Part shown: piece after piece, positions 1 to 12,200 of the stretch
Numbering within the stretch: position 1 is the first letter of the stretch
Layout of the letters: the number at the start of each line of letters is the position of its first letter
NCBI RefSeq assembly: GCF_030704535.1
Contig: NC_081823.1
Span: 2,264,501 to 2,328,500, forward strand
Direction of reading: 5' to 3'
Length of the DNA stretch: 64,000 nt
From: Vitis vinifera
Lineage: Eukaryota > Streptophyta > Magnoliopsida > Vitales > Vitaceae
Notes under the pieces: model-generated
The model's input: only the letters and a program-made list of their open reading frames with translations
Database searches by the model: none
What the model was told of the DNA's origin: nothing
Program-made: the position numbers and the translations under genes

Positions 1-1352
1 TATAATTTTATTATTTTAAGATTATTAATTTTTATTATTAAAATATGTATTTTTAATTTAAATAATAATTTATAATTTAATATTTAAAATTAAATTCTGA
101 AGTAAAAAAAAAAAAAAAAATTAAAGGTTCAATTCCTAATTGAGATTTTAGTTTAAAAAATGAAGTTGATAATTGAGGTTTTAATTAAAAAAAAAAAAAA
201 AAAGAAGCATGTGATGCCACCTAATCGACTAAAAAAATATTCATTGATTTTTATTTGGAAAGATAGTCAATTTTTTTGGGCCGTGGCCGACACTTTTGGC
301 CGCCATGGTCAAGGACAAGAGGAGGAGCTCTATAGTCGTGAAGTGTGAAGAAAGTGTAAAGATGTTTTTCCAATTTTTTTTTTCAAAAAATAAATGAAAA
401 AATATTGTAGAAATGCATCTTTCTAAGTAATAAAGAGAGTGGTTTTTCGTATTGAAAATGCTTATCAAATTACGTTTGGGAATAATTTTAAAAAGTATTT
501 TTAATATTTTTAAAACTTAAATGATAAAATTTTTTAAGTATTAAAAATATTAAAAGTGTTTTCTAGAATTAATATCAAACGGAAGAGTATGTTTGATAAT
601 AACTTTAGGAATATTTCTAACTTTTTTAATACTTAAAAGATAAAAAATTTCAAGTATTATAAAAACTAAAAATATTTTTTTTAATCATTATCAAACACAT
701 TCTCAGTATCACCTACAAACAAAAGGTGAGAATAATAAAACTTCTTCCACACGTATGATATTTTTCCTTGAAATTCAATAAAATAAAATTATAGAAAAAA
801 TATTTATAAATATTTTATATTATAAAATGAAATTGCAATATACACTGATGAAAGAAGAGCTACCACCCTCTTGTGGTAAGTGGCATGAGGTGAGGCTGTG
901 GAATCAACTACCTTGTGATGACCATGTCACTAACAAAAAGGGAAAGAAAAAGGAAATCTAATAAAAATAATCTTAAATTTAATAAATATCTTTTAAAAGG
1001 AGAAGTTTGAAAACAAGTGAAATAATTCAAAATAGAAAATTATTACTATTTTTGCTACTAAGGCCATGTTTGGTTTACACCTTTAGTTGGGAATTTGAGA
1101 ATTGGAGGAAAGTCTAATGGGTTCAAGGAAAAGGAAGAGAGTAATATATATATATATACCCAAAAAAAGTGTGTTGAATTTGTTTGTATATTTTCAGTCA
1201 TTGGCCAATAGACCTCAGAAGCAAAGAGTGAGACTTGGTAAGTAGGCCTATCCACACAAATTATTATACAGCGCGAATGCCAAACCTCTAAATTGCACCG
1301 TCTTCATTCATCAGCCATAGCCCAAGCCAAGTTACAGTGAAAAGACAGGGCC
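1..1352. other. AT-rich intergenic DNA left of the UGT relic
   Basis: I see no coding exon here. The stretch is A+T-rich with A-runs near 104-120 and 188-203, a short TA repeat near 1146-1158 and one small inverted-repeat element (listed separately at 585-705). The last 100 bases lead into the glycosyltransferase relic and may hold its old promoter, but no convincing TATA box stands out. Confidence 0.6.
585..705. repeat. Small MITE-like inverted-repeat element
   Basis: The two ends are near-perfect inverted copies: the left reads GAGTATGTTTGATAATAA and the right, reversed, reads GAGAATGTGTTTGATAATGA. The interior is A+T-rich and non-coding. Size (about 120 bp) and end structure fit a MITE. 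No clear target duplication was found, so the superfamily is left open. A related end motif (TATCAAAC) lies just to the left near 573, suggesting a second, more decayed copy at about 465-580. Confidence 0.5.
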
Positions 1353-2121
1353 ATGGCCAAGACCCCAAAATTTCAAGTAGTCATGTTCCCATGGTTTGCC
1401 TTTGGCCATATGACTCAATTCCTCCATCTCTCCAACAAGCTTGTTGAGAGAAGCCACAAAATCACATTCATGCTGCCCAAAAAGGCTCAATCCCGACTAC
1501 AAAGCTTGAATTTTCATCCTACTCTCATCTCTTTCAATCCCCTAACCGTCCCCCAAGTTGAAGGACTTCCCCCAGGGGCCGAAACCACGGCTGTCATCCC
1601 CATTTTCTTGAACCACCTTCTCACCATCGCCATGGACCTCACTGCTGACCAAGTTGAAGCTGCGCTACGTGCCTTGAATCCTGATTTTTTTTTTTTTTTT
1701 TTTTATGATTTTGCATAATGGATTCCTGATTTGACATCCAAACTAGGCATTAAGTCCCTATGCTACAATACGGTTTGTGCACCAGCCATTGACCGCAACC
1801 TTGTCCCAGCTTGCAGTTAGCAGAGACAGGGCCTATCACAGCTGAGCCACCCCTGGTTACCCCTCCTCAAAGGAGGTGTTCACACCCCATGAAGCTCGGT
1901 TATTGCACTTCATATCAGCATCATTTGGGGAACGTCTCACCTTCCACGAGTGCATTATCACTGCCATGAAACACTGCAATGCAATCTCTATAAGAATATG
2001 TCAAGAAATTGAAGGACCCTTTTGTGACTATGCTGCAAGTCAGTATGCAAAGCCAGTGTTCCTAACAGGTCCAGTCTTGCCTGAGCCTTCACTGACACCA
2101 TTGGAAAGGTGGGCACATTGA
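1353..2121 (+). pseudogene. UDP-glycosyltransferase pseudogene (UGT79/UGT91-like), 5' half only
   Basis: The ATG at 1353 opens 121 codons with the N-terminal motif of plant family-1 glycosyltransferases that act on flavonoid glycosides (FPWFAFGHMTQFLHLSNKL, with the usual catalytic His in FGHM). The frame runs into a 19-base T tract (1685-1703) and then meets TAA at 1716. Homology goes on in the same frame after that stop for about 33 codons to a second stop, then shifts; a later frame (about 1876-2121) carries the family's middle region, including TGPVLPEP before the inter-domain linker. The C-terminal half with the UDP-sugar-binding PSPG box is absent. With two stops, at least one frame change and a missing donor-binding domain, it cannot make an active enzyme. 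Subfamily placement is from motif memory only. Confidence 0.85.
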
Positions 2122-3219
2122 GATATAGTATTATTCCTAGGGAGAACATAGATAGTATAGACTTGTTAATCTAAATGCGCTTTTACTTGTTGGATCAGGT
2201 TTTGACCATCTCATCTCAAAACCAATTGGAGTCTAGTAAAGGAAGGTCAAACCTTTTATAACATTCAACATCACCCCACGAGCCTATTATAAGAACCATT
2301 ATTCAACATCATCTTAAAAGCGGCATTGTTGTACCCCAACATTAATGATAACAGAACTGCTGAATGAAGAGTCAGCAGGCCCATTTATTAGAAAAAGTGG
2401 AGGAAGACCAAAGTTTCTAAACTAAAATCAGGAGAACCAGAGAAAGACTTGAAGTCAGTCTTCAAATACAAGAAATTCTAATGAATTCTAATCAACCATG
2501 TGCTGCCAAATTCTTAGCGCATTTTTCACAACAATATAAATGAACCAAAAGTTTTCCCTCAACCTCAATCATGTTCTTGGAAGAAGAAAAAGAAAACAGA
2601 TGGATACATTGATCACCTGAAATGAAATTATTTTACAGATATGAAACAAAGCAAAGGCAAAAAAGGAAAACCAATTCAAGTACATTAAGATGATATACTG
2701 TCATGAACTTAAATCTCAAATGAAGAAAAATACTACCAGCTGAAAAATAAAAACTATGAAAAAGCTAAGCTTATGATCCATTTGACTCAAAGATGCAATT
2801 CCTGGGAAACAAACAGGCAGTGAAGCATTTGCACTCCATAAGGGAACCAATGACCAAAAATTGTGACATACAAACACAATGGAGTATTTAACAAAGGCAT
2901 TTAACATATGAAGCCAGTAAATATTTATATATAGTTCCAATAAAATCAACCAAAGGAAAAACCCCAAATGATACTTACAAGGTGCAGATTTCGACCCAGA
3001 GAGTCAAAAGCTTTGGAGGACTGTGTAGCAAGAAAAGGAAAAAATAAAGCAATGCCCTTAAATTGCTGCTCATGTAAGAAGAGGAGGAACTGGATTGAAC
3101 TGAAACTCGACAAAATTGTGATTTTTTACATCTCTCAAGGGAAGTTCCACACCTAAATTCCGCAATGATAACCAAATATTGCCAAGGCAAAGACCAACCC
3201 AAGCTGTGACAACATCATA
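2122..3219. other. Intergenic DNA between UGT relic and BRP1 3' end
   Basis: This holds no exon I can support. It should contain the 3' UTR and poly(A) region of the minus-strand ATPase gene just above 3220 (for that gene, below its stop). Short open frames on both strands are low-complexity or lack any recognisable domain. Confidence 0.5.
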
Positions 3220-6200
3220 TCAATCAAAAGGTTGCTTGGTCATTACTATCCACTCTATAAGAGAACAAAGGCACAAAGTCTCGAATTTACAGTGAAAAGA
3301 AACATCCTTGTCAAGATCTATAGGGACCAGTACACCATCTCTGTAGATGAATTTTAAATCAAGCTGGCGAGAAGGATTTGCTTTTGCAGACAAACTCTTG
3401 TTTAATGAGTGACAACTACATTCAATTGGCATTACTAACCTATTTCCGGAATTTTTACACTGACATATGCTCATTTCCTGACATTCAGACAATTTGCCAT
3501 GATTTTCTTGTCTCATCTTTTTGTCAAATAAATTGCCGAAACTTTCAGCAGCATAATTTTTTCTAACTGCTGAAAGAAGATCAACAGATAATGATGCAAC
3601 AACATCATGAACATCCTCTACCGTCCAATAGGTCCCATTCACTTCCCATTCACGAATGAGAATTTTCTGCATCAAACTATGGAGGGTATACAGGCATTCA
3701 GCACAACAACGATACAAACAAATGACCCCTGAATCAGCTGCAATATTTGTAGTTTTGATTGAAGAGACGTTGACATTGACAATAGGCTCATCAGGGATAG
3801 ACTTACCATCTGGAGGTGGAATATCAGTCTCCGCCATGGATAAACCATTGAACTGGTTGCAAAACTTTCCACAGCTAGACAACTTAAGGCCACTCAATTC
3901 ACCTGCACTACATAGGGAATCTTCAGAATGGACCACGGGTTCCACGAATGCAAATCCATTAGACTGTCTCCAGAGTCCAGAATCTCCCTTATTCACCATA
4001 CACTTCACAGAATTTTCTGACTTGAATGATTTAGAAGTCCCATCATGCATGTTTGGAACTTTACCATCCAAAAAGTTGGCAGCCAAAGAACTCTGAAATT
4101 GTTCGACAGGGGCAGAATCAGTCAAGAAGGCTGTTTGAAGTGGAGACTTTTCTGAGAGTGGAACTCCCTCCTTCAGATTAGGATCACCAGAATTGACATC
4201 TCCTTTGTGCAAATTAACAAATCCAGTATTTTCAGAAGTAAATCCTTCAGGCCTTTCTTCTGGTACTTCTTCATGTGAGCTTCTGTTAGAAACATTTGGT
4301 CCACATTCCTTGCTTTCGATTAGATTATCCACATCATCCCCACATGCATAGCTTGAAGATCCTACAGTACCAGGCTTAGGGTTTACCACTGTCATTTGAC
4401 CGTCCACCTCTAAACTGAAACAGAAGGAATATTTGTTAGACAAAAACATGTAACTGAAGATGAACCCACAAGCATATTAATGAAAATAGTGAAATACCTC
4501 TGTAGTGTGTATACCCAGCTATTGACCATATCTTCCAAGCAAGCCACTTGTGACAAAATACGACCAAATTCATATCTATCTTTTCCAGATTGAATTTTAG
4601 CATTAATTTGATCAACCAGGAGCTCCAGAACCTTTCGAACCTCAAGGGAAACTTCTCTAAGTGATACATATGCACCTCTGTATGCTGATAAACCAACGGC
4701 AACTAGGCCCCTAACTAGACCAAATTTTTCTTTGCTTTTAGTATTGCTGGGGCTACAAGCGACAGCTACCTTTTCTAATGAGTTACTAGGACGAATAATA
4801 CAAGAATTGAATGGCCAGCCTTTCCATGGTCCATTTATGTCTGCACAGGGACCATCTTTGAGTTTGGATGTGACCCAACAAAGTTCAGCAAAATGAGGAT
4901 ATCGAAGCATTTGATAGCCAAATGTAGATATTGCTAATAACAGGTTTGATTTCCCTTTCACAGTTCTACTGTTTGGTGGAGATGGGACCTTTGCAACAGA
5001 TTCTTCAGGACACTGAGCTCTATCCTCACCTTCATTGGCCAGTACATGATCTGCACCATGATATACCATATCTTTATTACCTTGACTTGTATCACAAGCT
5101 TTGTACTCCTCGAAAACACTTGTAAGAATGTGAGTTCTATGATGAATCAACTGAACAAACTGCTGAACCAAATCCCTCGACAATTCTGTTGCTGATGAAT
5201 CAATCAACGTATCACGATTGAAGTTCCCATCAACCTGCACAGAGAATTGGGGTACAGTGTGTTCCGAAGAAGCTGAACAACTGTAGTTCAATATATCAGT
5301 CTTGAAAAACTCCCTTATTCTTTTAGGCAATGCTGCATATGGCACATCTGAAGTAGCCTGTTGGTGTAAACAAAAATGCATACAAAGAATGTTAAAATCA
5401 CTTTCAAAATCATGGTACTTTTGCAAAGTATGGATAGCCGATGGCAAAAGAAAAGGAAATGCTACAATCTATAAATGACTCAAACAACATATTATAAATT
5501 GTGATTATTGGTTAGCTCATATGACAGACCAAAACAGTGTGGCACCAGCAGGATGACATAAATTACATAGAAGAGCAAGGTTAGTAAAGGATAGAAATCT
5601 TAAGCACCATATATTAATATCATTTGTCTGTCATTGTTATACATAAAAAGTAATATATTTCTCTTCCAAAGTAATGCTTGATCCATAGGCCTGTACTAGG
5701 GTACAAATTTTACCAGCTAAGAGAGGCAAAATCCAATTCTTACCAGAATTATCAAAGACGTGGACACACACATGGAATCCACCTGCTCAATAAACGACCT
5801 CCATGCATGTGAAGCTCTCTGCAAAACATCTTCAGGCACTCCTGTCTCAGTGGATTTGCATGCCCTTGGACCGGATACATTTTCCTTTTCAACAACTTGA
5901 CTGTTTGTTATACAGAATTCTTCCTCAGATGATTGATGGTCTGTTGAAGAGGAACACTCTTCATCATCTTGATCAGATGTCTCTATAGCCCACAAATCAA
6001 TTCTAGGCAAGAATAGCATGCATGAACCCACACTAGTGCATTTCACTGCCATAAGAATAGTTAATTATCAGGATTCTTTCAAAATCAATTCTTAATTCTT
6101 GCAATACAAACATTGCTACAAGAATTTCCTTGTTCAAGCATGTTTTGGGGGTTGTGTCTCAGCTTGTACATGTCAATATTACTGGATGAAAGATTATCAA

Positions 6201-9200
6201 TTAAGAACCACAATCACAGAGAAGTTCTTGAGCTACAAAAGTTCTATTAGGACTTCATAGTGGTTCCTCCCTACATTTGCCACCTTGCTAAAGCCATCCA
6301 CAAAATACCTTTTAAGATTAGGTGATAATTAATATGCAGTTGCTTCACATAGATTGTATAATACACGAGCATTATCAATGTAACTTGATTAATACCGATA
6401 CTAGAAATGAGACAACAAGAAAATGAAGGCATGCATACGTAATTTGATTAATACTGACACTAGAAATGAGACAACGAGAAAATGAGGGCATGTATACCAT
6501 CATCAAGACCAGATGAACTATAGACAAAACAAGATAGGATAAATGTGAGAGAAAGGAACATTAGGAAAAAATGGTACCCAGAATCAAGTATCTAAAGGAA
6601 GAAAGAAACTAAACCCAACAAATTGACAAATTAATTTTTCAAGAAACAACACATTGTAAGCAACCAAATAAAAGAAAATTTACATAAAAATGTATGTTGA
6701 AGATTGTTACAAACAACCAAAGATACAACTTAATAAGGAAAGATTCCTGAAATAAAATCCAGGACACCAAGTAAGTTAGCTGCTCAACAAAAATTAGGGA
6801 AGAGAAAACATCTTCTACTCAAGAATCAATGTGAAAGAGAGAGACATAGAGAGCCAAAACTACAACTGAACAAGTAAAGATTCCTAAAGTAAAATCTAAA
6901 AGACCAACACAATCAGCAGTCCAATAGAAACTAGAAAGAGAAAATGACAAGGAAGAGCCCCTTAGGGTTTATCAACGAAATGAAGTCTGGCTATTTTGAA
7001 TAATTTTACAAATTTGTTTACTTGGAGTCGATCAGTGGTAGGTAGTAACTTGACTCGTACTTAGAATTTATTAGTAACTTGACTCATTCTTAGAATTTAG
7101 AAAGTCCCTTTTCTTTGAAACTTCTTATTTTAATAAACCCTCATACGTGCAAACTTACCCTTTTTTTTTATAACCGAGGAACCTTCCATGGCCAAGCCCT
7201 TAGGACTCTCCCTGGGGATCCAAATCTCGAGGTGCTGACCGCCTTGCAACAACCAACACTAGGTAAATTCAGGGTATCATCAGTGGCAGGATTCGAACCC
7301 AGGACCATGTGCCACTTACTGGGACCACACTTCCCAATGTTCATTGTAACCAATCAGGCTACCCTAGCGGGTTACAAACTTTCCCTTTTCTAAAAGTTTC
7401 TATTTTCTAAAAATTGTTTATTTTTTAAAAAGTCTCTATTATCTATAAACTGCCTAATTTCCAAAAATTCTATACTTTTTTAAGAATAGTTTTTTTATAG
7501 GCTATACTTTTTTAGGAACATCCATTCCTTCAAAAGTTTTATTCTCAAAGATTTTTATTTTCTTTTAATTTGTATTTCTGTTTAGTTTGTTGTGGGGGGC
7601 GTATATTCTATCCCTTCTTTATCTTCTCTTTACTTGTTGTAAACTATATATTTTTTCCCTGCTGCCATAACCTTAGTTCCCCGTCCCTCTCCTTAAAATC
7701 CTAAAAGAAAGAAGCCCAAGCCCACCTTGTTTGTTCATAGGCAACCATCTTAAGGCTGTCCTCTATTAGGAAATGCATGATACTCAAGAACCAATGAGAG
7801 AGAGAGACTCATTATCCTAACAAGTTGAAGAAGTCACACCAATTAATCTGATTGCATTTGGCTAGAACTCACAACTATAGTTTGCAGACTGCAATTGGGA
7901 ATTAAACTAGGAAAATGAATGCCCATGCTGCTTGAATAGAAAAGAAGATGACAATAAAGGAGTACTAAATTAAAAGCATATTAGGAATTAGAGGCATTGC
8001 TAGATGATAAGTTTATGGAGTTTGAAGGTTGAACTACACATTCTCTGCAAATTTACACAATAAAACACAAGATAAAGAAAGGGGAACATACTCAATATTC
8101 TTGTTAGCCCTTCTAGTACATCTCCGCGTCCTTCCTGTGAAATTGTAGCCAAATCAACCTTTTGAATTTCAACATTCCCAACAAAACAGTGGAGAATACA
8201 AGAAGCAAGATGCCTCTGGCCTGACCGGGGACTCCCAGCAATCAAAATGCGAAATCCTGATTTCTTTCCTGATGTATACGAAATATTTCGCAACAAAGTA
8301 GTGTGAATTCCATTGTGGTATGCCCTCGAAGGGTCAAACCTCACCCTGTCTTCATCAGTATCATCATTTAAAGCATCAGAAAATGGAAAACCAGCCTCTC
8401 CAATTAAAATGCCAAGACATGACAGGTTCCTTTCTATCTCCTTTATAACATCTGCCTTTTGAAGCAAATCATTAACTTGGGCCCACCAATGATCATTAGG
8501 CATTTTCTTCTTCCTCAAAGCACCAACAATGACATTTTTAATCATTTTTGCAGCTTTGTAAAGAAGAGGAGGTAAATAGAGGCATTCATCAAGATACAGG
8601 GAAACAAGCAGGCTGGATAGTGGTCGAAGTAGACAAGATATAAGATGGGTGGGAAGTGGAGAGGATACTACTTCATTTGCAGACATACCTGCTTCTCTAC
8701 GAGAGCAGGGGGGTGGAGCACATGAAAGAGCCTCCAACCAATCCCTCTCCTCCACTGCAAAGGAGGGAAGGGGATAGCGATTACGATCAGGAGCTTTCTC
8801 TCCAGCATGAGACACAAGTGCTTGAAAGGGGCAGTTCCTCTTCAAAGCAATAATGGCTGCTTGAGTACAAAGAGCCTGCAGATCAGCCCCAGCAAAGCCT
8901 GCAGTTTTTCTTGCAATCCAATTAAGCAAGGGTCCGGTAACTGGTTTCGGCCATCTTTGTGTGTGCAGTGAGAGAATAGAAATTCTATCCTTGACTGATG
9001 GCAGAGGAAAATAGATCTCCCTATCAAATCTTCCAGGCCGTCTTAAAGCTGGATCAACAGCCTCAGGACGATTTGTTGCACCGATTACTACAACTGAACC
9101 TCGAGATTTTAAACCGTCCAATAGAGCAAGCAAAGTGGACACAACTGAACTATGTGTCTGATCTTGCTGCCTTGTACGACAAGGTGCCAATCCATCTATC

Positions 9201-12200
9201 TCATCAAAGAATATGATAGAAGGTTGAGATCTCTCAGCAACCTGAAACAAGAGTCTCAGCTGGCGCTCAGCATCACCAACATACTTTCCTAAACAATCTG
9301 CACCTTTCCGTGCGAAGTATGCTATCCTCTTATCACCACGAGCACATGATCCAATTAATGCCCGCACTACCAGAGTTTTGCCCGTTCCAGGGTAACCATG
9401 CAAAAGAACACCTCTAGGAGGCGTAAGCCCCAGATTATTAAAGAACTCAGGATACAGTAAGGGTAAGATGACAACCTCCTTCAAGCACCGGATGACATCT
9501 TGAAGCCCAGCAACAGACTCCCAACCCTGAAATAGTTTCTCACCTTCAGAGCCCGGGCCTCCAATATACACAGGTGCAATTCTCAATATATCTCGATGGA
9601 GCCTCTTGCTCTCCCGTTTCAAGAACTCTTCATCCTCACCACAGTGTTCCAACCACTTTTCTTCTGCTTCAAGATCTTTCCGGCAAGCATCATTCGACAC
9701 CTTCCTTATTTCCAATTTCATTTTCTTTGCTTTCATTTTCTTTATCTGTTGCAAATATTGATTGCCATGAGGTTGGAAGAGATGCCGATGATCTGTGCAG
9801 GCTATAAGAAATTTGCGATGATCAAAAATGCAACCATTAGCTCGTGCACAAGGCTGCAACAAAAAACAATTATATAAGCCAAAAAACGATGAAGCTAAAA
9901 ATAATATATGTGTCAGAAAAATCCATTTGAAATTTAACATAAAGATGACTGCCTTCTATAAAACAAAAGGAAATAAGGAAAAAGGGGATGACTTCTTGTT
10001 GAATGATCATCAACTAACTAACCAAGTGGTAAGTTTTTGGGCACCGATCAACACGACATCCAATAGTTGCACCTGGCCTCCCACAGCGACTGCATTTCAA
10101 TGCTCTTCCTCTGCAGAGTGCGGCCCTAACATTCTTCAAGCATCCCAAACCAGCAAAATAAACCTGCAAATATCATAATGAATGGAGATTAACCGTAACA
10201 TGATATTTGAATGAAAAGAAGAGAAGAATAACAAAAACTGTGACTTCCAGCAGGCAATATGCATAGATAATAAATTAGAAAAATGGAATGCATGTTTGAT
10301 AATACGTAAAGATTTTTTTTTTTTTTTTTGATAGGCATGTGGTAATATGTAAAGATAAAAGTTGCTGAAAAACAAACACTAAAGATTGCCACTGACTTCC
10401 TATTAACATGTTCTATCATATAGCAAGACTTGAAAGCCCTGATATAAACTTATATAAACACATAGCATCAGGAAAAATCCATGCATTGAAAAAAACAAGC
10501 ATTAAGATGACCCAGAACAGAGGGCTGGCCAACCCAAACCTGAAGTAATATTGCTAACTAGCCAATGTCCTCTTTAAAAAAATCCAACTAAGAGCATATC
10601 AATGAAAAAAGAATACAAACAAAGGTAAAAATAAAAATAAAAAGGCATTCAGATAATAAAGCCTTATGAAGTCTGGTTTGAAGGAAAATAACAGAAAATA
10701 TTAGTCTCTGTCTAATAAATAGAATGAATTTCATGGCAATGGTCTCCAATCTACCTATCACTTGAACTGGATTCTAAACTATACTATTCAGTGTCCTTTC
10801 CTTGATTGCACCTTGAATCCTAGTTCTAGAAGTAAGAGAAAAAGGAAAAAAAATATTTAAAAAAAAGTGCAAATTCCATCAGATTAAATCCAAGAAAGAT
10901 GGGAGTAACGTGAATTGAATTTGAAATATATATATATATATAGCAATGCAAAAGCTCAACTCATAAATTTGCAAGCCATAAATGTCTATGCAAGTAATTG
11001 GGGCCACGTCAACCTTTTTTCCTCATAAATTGATTAACATAAGTCAACTTGAGCAGTTTTTGTTTTTTACCAGCAACAAAAGATATATTAATTATGAAAG
11101 AAGTACAATAGAAGAATGAGACATCCTCCCCACAAATACAAAATACTGATCAAAGTAAGACTAAACACCTCCACTATACAAGGAGAATTGTACAACCTCC
11201 ACTTTATGAGGAAAACTGTACACAAAGGAGGTATAGACTGCTTAAGGATAATTGTCAACTTGGAACAGTTCTTTTTTTTTTTTAGTAAACAACAAAAGCA
11301 TGTATTAAGAAATGCAAAAAAGAGAGGGTGCACCCAATGTATACAGGCAGTATACACAATACATGCCAAAGCAAGAACCAAACAAATACATGGCTAGCCT
11401 TAAAAAACAAGGCAAAGCTAACCACCAGAAAGAGCATCTAAGAAATTCAAAATAGAGGGGTTCTCCATTTCCAATGAATCATGGGACCACTCTAAACTTG
11501 AGCAGTTTTGAACTTAAGGTTTATGACCTTTCCCCCTATTTGGCATTAATTGGGTTCTAAAGAGCACAGAAAAAAAAAAAAAAAAAGACTACCAAGTTGG
11601 TATAGAAACTTTGATATCCTTGTTTGCACAGTCAGCAAGATCCTCAAAAGGTTAGGAGAACTGCATTTTTTAGATTTTCATTGCTAACATATATTGCTTC
11701 AAGGGTTCATATTTAACATTTGTGTAGCTTTCATTTTTAATTTTTAGTAACTTGTGTAGCACTTGTGTGCTTGGCGTACACTCTTTCTCGGCCTTTGTTT
11801 GATATTCTCCTAGTTTATGAAGAAATAACCATATTTGAGGCATTGTCTAATCATAGTGTTTTGAGTCTTAAGATAAAATTCTTGCTTTGTGTCTCTACTA
11901 GTCCCAAAAAAGCTATGCTTCTCTAGTAGACATACAAGATTTTGGTGGGATAGATGGGCATGAGGGTTTAAGTTAAAAGATGCATCCCTAGGCTTTTTGG
12001 AATAGCCTCCTCCAAAAATGCTACAGTTGTAGATTTATAGGATGGAGAAAGAGGTGGAGATAGCCATTGGAAAGTTCAATTTAGAAGACCCTTCCAAGAT
12101 GGGAAGATAGAGGAGGTGACCCAATTTCTAGATCTTATTTACCCTTTGAAAGTGTAAGAAGGAAAGGACAATTTACTTTGGAAAGACGATAGGAAGGCAA

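Noticed and set aside
3656-4096. 146-codon open frame on the plus strand
   Set aside because: It overlaps BRP1 exon 6 in antisense and has no domain.
7289-7361. tRNA gene suggested by A and B boxes
   Set aside because: The boxes belong to a SINE; the rest does not fold as a tRNA, and an A-tail and target repeats are present.
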